Origin: Moesziomyces globuligerus
Taxonomy: Eukaryota > Basidiomycota > Ustilaginomycetes > Ustilaginales > Ustilaginaceae
Assembly (NCBI GenBank): GCA_030849465.1
Contig: JARVLF010000015.1
Location: 682,001-746,000, forward strand
DNA: 64,000 bases
Direction: 5' to 3'
The notes below the pieces were generated by a model. That model was not told the origin of the DNA. It did not search any database and was given only the letters and a program-made list of their open reading frames with translations. Shown piece after piece: positions 17,841-28,037 of the stretch (positions are counted from its first letter, which is position 1; the number at the start of each line of letters is the position of its first letter). Position numbers and translations under genes: made by a program.

Positions 17841-18890
17841 ATGACATCGACGGACGACCACATTGAAAGCTATCCTTGGTCCGGCAAGACCGCGATCGTG
17901 ACGGGAGGCTCATCCGGTCTTGGTCGAACCAGCGCCATCGCGCTCGCCCGTGCCGGGTGGAATGTGGCTGTGACCGGACGACGCGAGAACGAGCTGGAGG
18001 AGACTTGTGCGCTCATCAACAAGGCTGCTGGTCGCGACGGTGCCGCTCTGTACGTCAGTGGCGATATCACCAAGGAGGACGTCGTCCTGCGCGTGTTCAA
18101 AGACACTGCTGATCGATTCGGCAGGGTGGACTTGGTCTTCTGCAATGCCGGTATCTCGCCTCCGAACGTCCCCCTCGCTGAGCAAAAACTGTCCGACTGG
18201 CAAGCTACCGTCGACGTCAACCTGACGGCCCCATATCTGTGCGCCCGCGAAGCGTTCAGATACATGGAGAAGCAACAACCGCAAGGAGGCCGCATCATCA
18301 TCAACGGCAGCATTAGCGCCCACGCTCCACGTCCCTTTTCGGCTCCCTACACGGCAACAAAGACAGCGATGACCGGACTGACCAAGTCGCTATCACTCGA
18401 TGGCCGCAAGTTCAATATCGCCGTCACCCAGATCGACGTGGGAAACGCCGCCTCGGAGATGACGGCCAAGATGAAGCAAGGCCCCGGCGTTCCGCAGGTA
18501 AGTCGACAAGGCCTTACGTACGACAAACACCACGAAGGAGACACCGCTTACCTTTCTTGGCATCTTTCCCGTCGCAAAGGCCGACGGCTCGCTGCGTCAC
18601 GAGCCGACCATGGACCGCGAGTGGTAAGTACCCGGACTTTCCATGATGGTGCCATGGTGCCACACAGCCCCTTAGTCGGCTCTCTGACTTCTGATACCTT
18701 CCATAATCTCACAGGGTCGGCAAGGAGATCGCTCACATCGCAGAAATGCCTCTCAGCGTCAATGGTGAGTTCAGAAGGCTCTTGTTGCGTTCAGAACCCG
18801 ATACTGACTCACCCTGGGTTTGCCTGTGGAACAGTCGCCAACGTCGTGATCCAGGCCACGAACATGCCCAGCCACGTCGGCCGTGGCTAA
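17841..18890 (+). CDS. classical short-chain dehydrogenase/reductase
   Basis: Four exons, 17841-18497, 18580-18623, 18715-18764 and 18835-18890, give 268 residues. Each intron has GTAAGT or GTGAGT donors and AG acceptors, and all junctions preserve the frame. The NAD(P) site is TGGSSGLG, the structural motif is CNAGIS, and the catalytic residues are Ser of INGSISA and YTATK (Tyr-x-x-x-Lys). The C-terminus ends VVIQATNMPSHVGRG. In-frame ATGs also lie at 17772 and 17841. The later one is preferred because the core starts directly after it and the extra 23 residues look unlike a targeting signal. No C-terminal SKL-type signal is present. The substrate cannot be told from sequence. Confidence 0.9.
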   Translation: MTSTDDHIESYPWSGKTAIVTGGSSGLGRTSAIALARAGWNVAVTGRRENELEETCALINKAAGRDGAALYVSGDITKEDVVLRVFKDTADRFGRVDLVFCNAGISPPNVPLAEQKLSDWQATVDVNLTAPYLCAREAFRYMEKQQPQGGRIIINGSISAHAPRPFSAPYTATKTAMTGLTKSLSLDGRKFNIAVTQIDVGNAASEMTAKMKQGPGVPQVSRQGLTYDKHHEGDTAYLSWHLSRRKGRRLAASRADHGPRVVSTRTFHDGAMVPHSPLVGSLTSDTFHNLTGSARRSLTSQKCLSASMVSSEGSCCVQNPILTHPGFACGTVANVVIQATNMPSHVGRG

Positions 18891-19156
18891 GGCAAGCTTG
18901 TCTTTGCTTCGCTGGCGTACCCGTCACTGACATGAAATCGTGCGTGAAAACTCGGAACGTGTGAAGGAAGTGTACAAAGCGAAACATCGTGGTACTGAAC
19001 CACCCCGGCATCAAGGTGAAAAATGGTGACGCGAAACGAACTATTCTTCTTCGCCTACAATACGGTCATGTGGGCGCCAGGAAGTCGGAGAGGAAAGAAA
19101 GGTCAGCATGGGTGCTGGGATCTGAAGTGGAAGCACACCTCAACGCATCGCGGACA

Positions 19157-22100
19157 CTACGCACCTTCGAGAGCCTCAGGAAGCTGAATGCGCTTGCCGC
19201 CCCGCCACCATCGCACAGCAAAGAATCCGAGGACAGTTGTTGATCCCAGGGCGAGCAAACACAGCAGTGCAATCCATCCCCCTGTGCAAATCGAAAGGAT
19301 CCGCGTCAGTCACGTCTATCACATTCTGGGGGCCAGTGGCGCTCGCACGAAACTTACAGCTGTAGAACCAGCCCGGTTCGTACGGAGAAAGCACCGCATC
19401 GATCTGGAAGACGCCGCCGACAGGGGGACGAATGATCTGCACGTCACCCTTGATCCCTCTCGCCTCTCGTCCGAATGCCGTGACCATGGCCGCGTGGCCG
19501 TTGGCGGCAGAGCCGCGCGTGTTCTTGATGCCGACGATCCAACCAAGCCCGGCCTGGTCAGGGTCGTCGGACGTGGAAGAGTCAACGTGCGTGCGCCGGT
19601 AGCGACTCGCCTGGTTGCTATTGGTCCTGCGGAAGCTGACTTTGCCGTACGAGCTCGGCCCCCCGTTGCTTCGGTCGAGCAATGAGGAGAACGAACTCTC
19701 GTCTTTCATCTCGATACCGTCTCCGCGTCCGTCGGGTAGTAACGCATCCACCGTGCTGTCGTCGACGAGAGGGATGAGATGCTGTTGGACGAGCCTGACG
19801 AGACGCTCTTGGTCTGCGAGCACGGCGGTGAGATTCACCTTGGTGAACGCGGTGTCTGTCGGGACGAGGACGAGAAAGCCCGAGTTGGTAGCCGCGCTCT
19901 CGTTCTTGGGGATGGTGCTGTTGAGGATGTACTCGTACCCTGCTTGGACCATCAGATCCTCCATCGTATCTGCCTTTGCCCCCTTGAGCAGATCGCGGAT
20001 GGTCAGATCGAATGGAATCTGCACGCGATCGACTTCGTGAATCACGCCTGTGTTGGTGAGGATGTCTCCTTTGACCACGAGGGAGGAAGTCCCGTTCGGC
20101 TCGCCCGCCTTGTGCACGACGATGCTGCCACTCTTTTGCCTACGGATGGCCAACTTTGCGCCCAAGGTGGGCAGCAAGGTGGGGAAATCGGTCTCCTGCT
20201 CGACAAAATCCGACTTGTACGCAATCTTGTCGATGGCATGGAATTCTACCAAAGCCTGCAGCAGATGTTGCGAGTCGGGAAGCAGCAGGTAGTTCATCGC
20301 AAGACCGAGGCCGGCAAAGGCGTCGTTAGTGGGCACGAGGTAGCTGACGCCCGGAGCGCGTTCGACGGCTTTCTTGAGATCCGAACTGAACACAGTGGCA
20401 ACAAAGGTAGACAGCGAAAGGTAGGAGACTGCAGTTTGGATGGGGTCGGACGGCGGCTGGAGAAGCTGGGAGACGACGTAGATCACTGCGGAATCTTTGA
20501 CGTCGACTGGCTCGCTGATGACGTTGGCATCGCCGAAAGCGACGTCGCTGTTCCCGCGTCTCTCGGAAGCAGTTGTGTCGTCGACCTGGACTGGCATCTT
20601 CTGCCTTCCCTCATTGAGCTTCCAGTCTTGCAGCTCGGTGTTGAGCAGCATGCCACTGGTGAGATTGCCCGGCCGGATCTGTCCCGGAAGGATGTGATAT
20701 CGGATGATCTCCTCCAAGGACGGTCCTTTGCGGTAATTGCCCAGCGTCCGCAGGGTGTCGGGGAGCTGACCGTTAGCGGGCGGGTGGCGAGAGTACCATG
20801 TGTCGATGACGTCGTCGCGAGGAGCTAGGAAGGTGTAGGCCTCTCCGTCTTGCCTCTGCAGGTGTGCCGGCTTGTTGATGTAGTGCTGAAGTCCCGCCTC
20901 GTAGATCAGATCAACGAATCGCGTGGCGTTCAAAGCCATCAGAGTCGCCTCGATACTCATATCTAGATCGCCAAAGGGCAAGATGAGGTCATCGATGAGG
21001 TGGATAACACCGTTCTCGGTCAATATATCTTCCTGGACGATGTTGGCGTCCATGACTTTGATGTTGCCGTCGTCTGCGTCTGCCTCGATGGAGATGGCGC
21101 CGCCAAGGGTGGTGGCCAAGGTGGCACGACCTGCAGCTCTGAGTGATGCCGAGTATACGGGAGAACGGTCGCCAAGGCCGCTTCCACAGGTGTGCCAGCC
21201 GAGAAGCTTGAGTCGATCCAAGGCCGCCTGTTCGAAATCGCCGAAGAGATAGGCAGACTCGAGTAGGCTGAGCCTGTCGAAAGCCTGGGACGCTGGCAAG
21301 AAGAGGGTGAGATGAGGCACGGTCGAGAGGCTGTGCAACGTGTCGTTGTTGATGAGATGCCGCACACTGTCAAGCCGAGCATGGGTTGAGATGACGTGCT
21401 CGAGGGAAGGAGGCAGACTGACGACCGAATCGATGTAATGGATGACCCCGCTCCTCGACCGCCAATCTTCAAAGAGCGACTTCGCACCGCCGCGTCCCAC
21501 CTCGTCCGTGCCGAAGTAGAGGCTTGACCGCTTGACCCTATCGGTCAGACCTGAGCTCGGTGAGCGTGCGAGACGAGGCGGACCCGAGCTGAGCTTGTCC
21601 CTGTGCTTGGTGAGGGAGACGCGCATACGCTGGCCGTGGTGGCCAAGCAGGCCGCCGTGATCCTCCTCGTCGGGAACCGGTACGCGACCCGGATGGGTCG
21701 GTTCGGTGAGCATACGGCGGGATGGAAAGTGCAGAGTGGTGTGCATCTGCGGCTTTCCAGGATCGGGCAGCGACTCGGAGGGCGCGTGTGGACCGGTGTC
21801 ATCGCTCAGCCCGAAGGGAAGAGTGTAGTTCAGGACGTGGTAGAGCAGGTGCTGACGGGCGACGGCGTTGACGTTGCTTGCCTGGAGGCAGATGCCGTCG
21901 TTCCAGATGCACTCTTCGTCGAGCTCCGTTGTCTGTGGAGAATCGTCGATCATGTGCTCCCATAGTGTCAAGGAAGAGGCAGAGGCGCCTAGAGCGCCGC
22001 GGTGTTGGGCCACTTGCTCGTCTTTCTTGCGGAGAAAGGCATCGTTTGTGGGCGCCAAGATGGTGAGGCCGGAGCCGTCGTCGAATTCCTGAAGTCTGTT

Positions 22101-22358
22101 CAACGTGGGAATGAGACGAGTGCGCTGAAGAAGGCGCACGAAGATGGTGTGTTCGGGGGACTGGGAGAGAAGGTCGATGAGGTTGAAAGAGACCGAATCG
22201 TTGTGCTTGCGAGCATGGGTGAAGGGTTGGTCAGGGAGTTGCATAGGCTGCTGTCCGCTCAGCTGCGCGGCATTCCAGGGGGATGAGGTGCACTGAACCA
22301 GACCTGTGCAGAGGCACACGAGGCCTGCCGTACTTGCCAAGATGCGGTGTAGGAACAT
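19157..22358 (-). CDS. multi-fasciclin (FAS1) type I membrane protein
   Basis: Exon 1, 22358-19358, and a terminal exon, 19281-19157, are joined across a 76-base intron (GTAAGT...TGCACAG) to give 1041 residues. A signal peptide (MFLHRILASTAGLVCLCTGL) is followed by about five FAS1 domains. Their signature segments are LTILAPTNDAF, LTLFLPASQAFD, YTFLAPRDDVID, VSYLVPTNDAF and LVLVPTDTAF. Several N-glycosylation sequons occur. The small last exon supplies the only transmembrane helix (WIALLCLLALGSTTVLGFF) and a basic tail RWWRGGKRIQ. Without the splice the protein would lack an anchor, so the model is well supported. FAS1 proteins mediate adhesion or, in fungi, vacuolar/surface functions. It is transcribed divergently from the RING-CH gene. 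Confidence 0.9.
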
Positions 22359-22855
22359 GTTGAGCCGAGGTCGCGATCGATGATGGGAGATGAAGCGAGC
22401 GCTCCTGTTCAGACACTTGACGGCACCATCTCAGCATCCACCGGGGGATGGAGCGATCAAGGGCACCTTGCGTGGAGGCGTGCGACGGGGACGATGGTGG
22501 TGGTTTGGTGTGCTTGTTCGCAGTGAGTGGAGCGCGCGATAACACGGATCGGCCTAGCCGTTTGTCGCTTTGACTCAGGCACAGCGCTGCCCCGCATCAC
22601 GCTGCAGAAATTCCCAAGTGGAGGCTCAGCCGAATCGCAGTGCATTCGCAGTGCATTCGCAGTGCATTCGCGCGCAGCTGCGCTCCCACTCACAGACTGG
22701 GCAGCAGCGCGCGACCACGTCAGACCCTGCAGCAGGTGCGGCCATGCCGTGCTGCCACCACATCAGCACCGCGCATCCACGGGATCGTCCCCTTGTCTCC
22801 CTGCACCATACGCATACGCATTGCACACCTCCGCTAGGCTGCGCAAGATGATGCA
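22359..22855. promoter_or_regulatory. divergent promoter, fasciclin gene / RING-CH gene
   Basis: 497 bases. It contains three tandem copies of the 11-mer GCAGTGCATTC at about 22638-22670, followed by CGCGCAGCTGCG, a partly palindromic array in the middle of a shared promoter. Confidence 0.5.
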
Positions 22856-24638
22856 ATGCCAGCACCATCATCGAGCATAACCCCCTCATATGCCGTTCTC
22901 CCGGACCACATGGACTTGGCCGGCGACAATGATGGCCGTGCGCACGGAATCGCATCGGACAACGACGATGACTGGAATGATGGCATAAACTCCGTTGGCT
23001 CGCCTGACTCGGTATCGCTGAGCGCGTCTTTCGACAGCCTCGATGCCGAGTCAACATTCTCGCACGATGCCCAAGATTCGCAATCCGACCCGGTGCATCC
23101 GCCAGACACAGCCGCACGTGCTGCCGACACGACCGACCAGGCCATGTGCCGGATCTGTCTCGAGTCTTCGTCCAGCGATGCTGCGGGAGGTGAATCCCTG
23201 GGCCGCCTCCTCTCGCCTTGCAGATGCAAGGGTACGATGAAGTACGTGCATGCATCCTGTCTCGATCAGTGGAGGGCGGCTTCCGCCCGTTCCTCTTCGG
23301 CGGTAGCCTGCGACCAGTGCGGAGCTCCCTATCGCTTCCGCAAATCCAAGTTCGTCGGTCTGGCCACCTCGCCCACGCTTCTCTTCCTCGTCAGTCTCTT
23401 CCTCTTCCTCATGCTCATCTGGTCGGTCGGCGTCGTCGCCACTATCTTCATGGATCTCTACGACAAGCCCATCACTCAAACACCCTCTCCGAGTCCAGTT
23501 GGCAGACACCGAGGCTGGTGGCCATGGAGAACCTCTCGGTCCGAACAGGAGGCAGCTCTGACGCCGATAGAAGCAGATGCGTGGTCCTACCTCGATGCAG
23601 ACTATGCAACACCCGGTCTCTGGAGCTACAGCAACCTCGTCTACGAACCCGCCGCCTACATCAAGCTGATCAAGGACGCCGTCCACTCGTTCGCGTCCGG
23701 CGAGGCTGTCGATGTCGTCCGCGAAGTCGTCGGGCTCCAAGAGAATGCGGCCTTCGTCCAAGCGCAGCCAGTTGTTGCCGAACCACAGCAGGGCTTTTGG
23801 TCCGCACTCAAATCCGAATGGATGTACGGCGACGGAGGCCTGTGGCAGCGAAGCTCCCCCTCATCCTCCTCGGAAGCGCACAATGCCAAGCCGTCCAACA
23901 ATCCGGCTACCGATACGCCAGAGACAACATCTTCAGGCGCAAAATCGCGAGACAAGTACGATGCACGCGCGGCTGCCAGCGTCGACGACTTCAACGCCTC
24001 GAAACGCCGTGGCTCACGAGGATCGAAAGCTGCGCGCGCCCGCACGTCCGGCCCAACCCAGAGCGGCGGCTGGCTCAGTAAGCTTTTCGTCCAATGTAAG
24101 TTCATCTGCACCATCTCTTTTGAAGTTCTTTCGGCTGCCTCCAGAACAAACCAGACTAACACGGGGTTCCCGATCCTTCCGTCTTCTATCTTCCCTTCCT
24201 GCTGGTGGTGTAGTCTCGGTCGGCTTTTCGCTGGTTGGCATCTTGTCGTTTCTCAACCTGGTGATTCTGGCTCCGATCAACCTGCACAACTTTGGCCTCG
24301 GACGGTCGTTTGCGCGCATGACATCACGCGGCCGCGGCGGAGGTCGCAACGCCAACCACGAGGGAGGCGTCAACCTAGCCTCGATCCTCATCATCCTGCT
24401 CGTCGTGATCGGCGTCGTGCGTGCGCTCCACGTCGTCTACAAGCTCGTCCGCAGCGCAGCCAGCAGAGGCCTCAGTAGGCTCGAAGCCGTGATCGTCGAC
24501 TGGAATCACGATGACAATGACGACGAGGCCTCTGCACGACATGAACCGGAGGCAGCAGCTCCACCAGATCCGGTGGATGTGGATCGACGTCTGGCCGTTA
24601 GACACAGGCACGCCTTCGACCTTGCACCGGACGGGTGA
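22856..24638 (+). CDS. RING-CH (MARCH-type) membrane E3 ubiquitin ligase
   Basis: Two exons, 22856-24095 and 24214-24638, are joined by a GTAAGT...GTGTAG intron and encode 554 residues. The acidic N-terminus is followed at residue 98 by a RING-variant domain: CRICLE, then CRCKGTMKYVHASCLDQW and ACDQCGAPYRF. This C4HC3 pattern recruits E2 enzymes. Membrane helices follow: LFLVSLFLFLMLIWSVGVV immediately after the RING, VGFSLVGILSFLNLVILAP (just after the splice junction) and ASILIILLVVIGVVRALHV. A disordered Ser/Ala-rich loop separates the first and second. The architecture resembles MARCH-like/Doa10-type ligases but is much shorter than Doa10. Probably ER or endomembrane; the substrate is unknown. 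Confidence 0.9.
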
Positions 24639-24962
24639 AGTCAGATCACCGTAAACCAGCTTTCGCGTCGCCAACGCTAGCCTTGTCTGGCTGCATCACG
24701 AAGCTGTCGTTCTTTTCAAAACACTCGCCTGCATCCGAGGTTGAATCTACAGATCGAGGAGCACGGTCTGGAGTGTCACGTCCGAGAGCAAAAACCGACG
24801 AAAATGAGGAAGTCTGACAATGTCATGCAATGCTGGAGGAAGCGTACAAATACAAGTGGTGAAGGGGGTCTTTCGGTCGTGCCTCGGCCAACGACCTTGT
24901 GATGGTGTCGGCGAGGGTGTCGAGGCGGATACGAGATGCGGGGGGACGAGGGTCAGGGGCGG
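24639..24962. other. convergent 3' region
   Basis: 324 bases between the stops of the RING-CH gene and ELP3. No gene is seen. Confidence 0.6.
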
Positions 24963-26666
24963 TCAGAAGTAAAAGGCGTTGTACGAGTCAAAGGCGTCTG
25001 CCGCTGTTTGATCCTGCTCGTCTTCGTCGACGAGCATCTTGACCATGTAGGGGCCCTCGAGGTGGTATCCGAGCCTTCGGTAGTAGTCTCGGGTGCCGAC
25101 GCCCGAGATGACGGCGAGTTTGCGCGATCCGTGCTCGTCGCGTGCGATGCGCTCCGCCTGCTCCATGAGCAGCGTGCCAAAGCCCTGGTGCTGGAACTTT
25201 GTCGGATCGCGCGAGTGGATCGGCACCGCACTGCCGTACGTATGAAGCTCGCGGACGATGGAGCTTTGACCATCCCTCGTGAGTTCGGGACGATACGTGC
25301 CTGCTGCCGAACACTTTCGCAGTCGCAGCAGCGCGATGAGGATGTCCTTTTCGGGATCCTCGTACGCGAGGAACGACTCCCATCCTCCGTTGGCCGTATA
25401 GTCCCTGCGGATGAACTCGACCTCGTCCGGACGCACGCGCGTGTGGATCTCGTGCAACCCCACCTCTCGATAGCGCACGTCGCGACAGGTGACGCCGAAA
25501 TCGCGCATGCGCTCCAGCGCGAGCTCGCGCAGGTTGCCGTTCTCGACGCCGGAAGAGACGAGCGGCATGGGGATGTCGCGCTGCACGCGGTAGACGCGCG
25601 TCCACGGCGGCACCAGCGCCAAGATGCGCGCGATCAGATCGACCAAGAACGACGGCGTGTAGTTCTTGTACCGACCCGTCCTCCACAGTTCGTAGAGACC
25701 CGTACCGCGGATGACCAGCGTGGGGTAGAGCTTGAGACCGTCGGTGCGGAAGGCAGGGTTCTCAAAGTACTCCTTGAATTGCTCCATGTCGCGCTCGACA
25801 CCGACGTTGGGCAGGTCCGGCATCATGTGAGCTACGATCTTGTAGCCCGCATCCTTGGCGAGCTGGAACGTCTCGCAGACCGCCTTGACCGTGTGGCCTC
25901 GGTTGGTATCCCTCGCCACGTCCTCGTAGACCGACTGCACGCCGATCTCGAGCCGCGTACAGCCGTAGCGCAGCATCTGGGACAGATGCGGGCGGAGGCA
26001 GTAGTCCGGGCGAGTCTCGATGGTGATACCAATGCACTTGGTCAACGCGCGCTCTGAGTACTGGACGGCTTCGTCAACGTCCTGTCCGTTGAACCCGCTG
26101 AGCGCGTTGTGGAGCTGAGCGATGAATTGGTTGCGATAGCCCTCGGCGAGCGACATGAAGGTGCCGCCCATGATGATGTATTCGACTTTGTCGACGCTGT
26201 GGCCGAGTTCGCGCAGCTGTTGGACGCGGTTCTTGGACTGTTCGTACGGATCGTACCTCGCCCGGATGGCTCGCATCGAGGTGGGCTCGTAGCCCGTATA
26301 GGACTGCGTACTGTACTCGAAGTCGGAATCGGGACCGCCGGGGCAGTAGACGCAGATGTTTCCCGTAAGGGCAATGTGCGGGCAGCGATGCGGTTTGCAC
26401 ATGACCGCCACGACGGCAATACCCGATGCGCTGCGGACAGGCTTGGCCTTGAGCGCGGGAACGAGCGCTTTGCGGTAGGCTTCCGGGATGGCGGCGATGA
26501 TGTCGGTGAGGCGCGGCACGCCATTGAAGCCGTACCTCTTGCATGTAGTCGTACGGATGTGGTTTAGGGACACGGATGCCGAGCGGTCGTGCGCATCGAC
26601 GAGCTGGGCGGCGATGTCGGCGCACACTCGCAGCAGCAGCTCTGCGGTGTTGGGAGAGGCGCCCAT
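24963..26666 (-). CDS. ELP3: Elongator complex catalytic subunit Elp3
   Basis: Single exon, 567 residues from ATG 26666. The open frame extends three codons further to a GTG, which is not used. The radical-SAM domain contains the C-x9-C-x2-C cluster (Cys95, Cys105, Cys108 in [15 protein letters not shown]) that binds a 4Fe-4S centre. Also visible are [20 protein letters not shown] and [12 protein letters not shown]. The C-terminal acetyltransferase domain shows [17 protein letters not shown] for acetyl-CoA and ends YNAFYF. Elp3 carries out the first carboxymethylation step on wobble uridines of tRNAs, within Elongator in the cytosol. Length and motifs match the family throughout; all catalytic residues appear present. 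It shares a promoter region with GCV3. Confidence 0.98.
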   Translation of the reverse strand: MGASPNTAELLLRVCADIAAQLVDAHDRSASVSLNHIRTTTCKRYGFNGVPRLTDIIAAIPEAYRKALVPALKAKPVRSASGIAVVAVMCKPHRCPHIALTGNICVYCPGGPDSDFEYSTQSYTGYEPTSMRAIRARYDPYEQSKNRVQQLRELGHSVDKVEYIIMGGTFMSLAEGYRNQFIAQLHNALSGFNGQDVDEAVQYSERALTKCIGITIETRPDYCLRPHLSQMLRYGCTRLEIGVQSVYEDVARDTNRGHTVKAVCETFQLAKDAGYKIVAHMMPDLPNVGVERDMEQFKEYFENPAFRTDGLKLYPTLVIRGTGLYELWRTGRYKNYTPSFLVDLIARILALVPPWTRVYRVQRDIPMPLVSSGVENGNLRELALERMRDFGVTCRDVRYREVGLHEIHTRVRPDEVEFIRRDYTANGGWESFLAYEDPEKDILIALLRLRKCSAAGTYRPELTRDGQSSIVRELHTYGSAVPIHSRDPTKFQHQGFGTLLMEQAERIARDEHGSRKLAVISGVGTRDYYRRLGYHLEGPYMVKMLVDEDEQDQTAADAFDSYNAFYF

Positions 26667-27228
26667 CGTGCCCACGGATCCACCGGATCAGGAGTCGGTG
26701 TCGATGTCGCAGCAGCAGCAGAAGAGACTCGACCGGACTGATGGTGGCAAGCTGCGTGTGAGGGCAAGGGGAAGCACGACAGGTAGGAGGCGAGTGGAGC
26801 AGAACGAATGCAGTGCGCGGGGCTCAAGGGACCAAAAAAAGTTGCCGGGCGCACAAAACTCGGCACTCGGAAATCAGGCCCCCGCGCTTCGAGCTGCCTC
26901 ACCTCGAGTCGACGGCGGCGGCGGCGGCGACTTACCATAAAGGGCGATTTTTTGTCAAAAAATATCCACGCTTCGGAACCGTTCAGTCATTTGACCGCGC
27001 ATTTTTCAGAGAGCGGATGCGGGTCGCACCAGCCAGGCACAACTGGGCCCCACTCAAGCGCTTGGAAATCCGAACAGCCAAATCCAACCAATCGGCTACT
27101 GTAGCCTTGGCCTCGACGCACGTCCCCCGCTCTGCCGATAACCAAGCCGATTCCTTTTGATCCCTTCCCACCATCACACCTCTGCTGCTCGATACTCCCC
27201 CGTTCGCACCGCTCGCATCGGAAACATC
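26667..27228. promoter_or_regulatory. divergent promoter, ELP3 / GCV3
   Basis: 562 bases between the two ATGs. There is a (GGC)n stretch at about 26918-26931 and a short AT-rich segment AAATATCC near 26960. No gene. Confidence 0.45.
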
Positions 27229-28037
27229 ATGATCGCCGCTATCCGCCCTTCCGTCTCTCTGCTTAGCAGGTCTGCGCTTCGCGCGGCGCCCAGGCCCTTC
27301 GCCGCTCCGGTGATGCGCGCTGGCTTTGCTTCCACCGTCCGCGCGAGCGGCGTCCAGAAGCGATTCACCGAGGAGCACGAGTGGGTCTCGTTCGACGATG
27401 CCACCAACATCGGCACCGTCGGAATCACCGACTACGCCCAGAAGTCGCTCGGCGACGTCGTCTTCATCGAGCTCCCCGAGGCCGGTGCCCAGGTCAAGAA
27501 GGGCGGTAAGTATCTCTCATCAGACCCATGTTCGGATGCTCTTGGCGCTGACCCAGACCGACGCTCGGCTTCTTTTGCTTGCTGTCTGCTCGAATCGACC
27601 ATAGATGACATCGGTGCCGTCGAGTCTGTAAGTGTTGAACAAAGTCTCGCCATCTCGGCAGCGACGTTCCGACGCGCGAGAGGCAGAAACGCAGAATGCT
27701 GACGTGCCATGCCGCTGTGCTTCTTTTCTCTTTGCTGGATCTGCAGGTCAAGGCCGCTTCCGACATCTACGCTCCCGTGTCCGGCCAGATCGAGGCGGTC
27801 AACGGCAAGCTCAACGACGAGCCAAGCCTGCTCAACAAGCAGCCCGAAGGCGAAGGTACGTCTTGTCCTTTATCCAGACAGCATCGTGGGGCCATTGACT
27901 GACCCTGGAAACACCTTGTTCTTCCGCTCGCGTCCGCAACCCCCACAGGCTGGCTCTGCCAGATCAAGCTCTCCAACCCGGGCGATTTCGAGACGCTCCT
28001 CACCGCCGAGGCTTACCAGAAGATCTGCGAAAACTAG
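27229..28037 (+). CDS. GCV3: glycine cleavage system H protein, mitochondrial
   Basis: Four exons, 27229-27505, 27605-27627, 27747-27855 and 27949-28037, encode 165 residues. The N-terminus ([20 protein letters not shown]) is a mitochondrial presequence. The H-protein core reads [53 protein letters not shown] and NPGDFETLL. The lipoylated lysine is Lys102 in ESVKA. H protein shuttles the aminomethyl group between the P, T and L proteins of glycine decarboxylase. Exon 2 is only 23 bases and codes for the turn just before the lipoyl lysine. Skipping it would destroy the active segment and the frame. All splice sites are GT...AG and phases match. Confidence 0.97.

Noticed and set aside
24936..26057. 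Long plus-strand open frame of 373 codons
   Set aside because: It lies antisense to ELP3, which has complete family motifs; GC-rich third positions leave few stops on the opposite strand.
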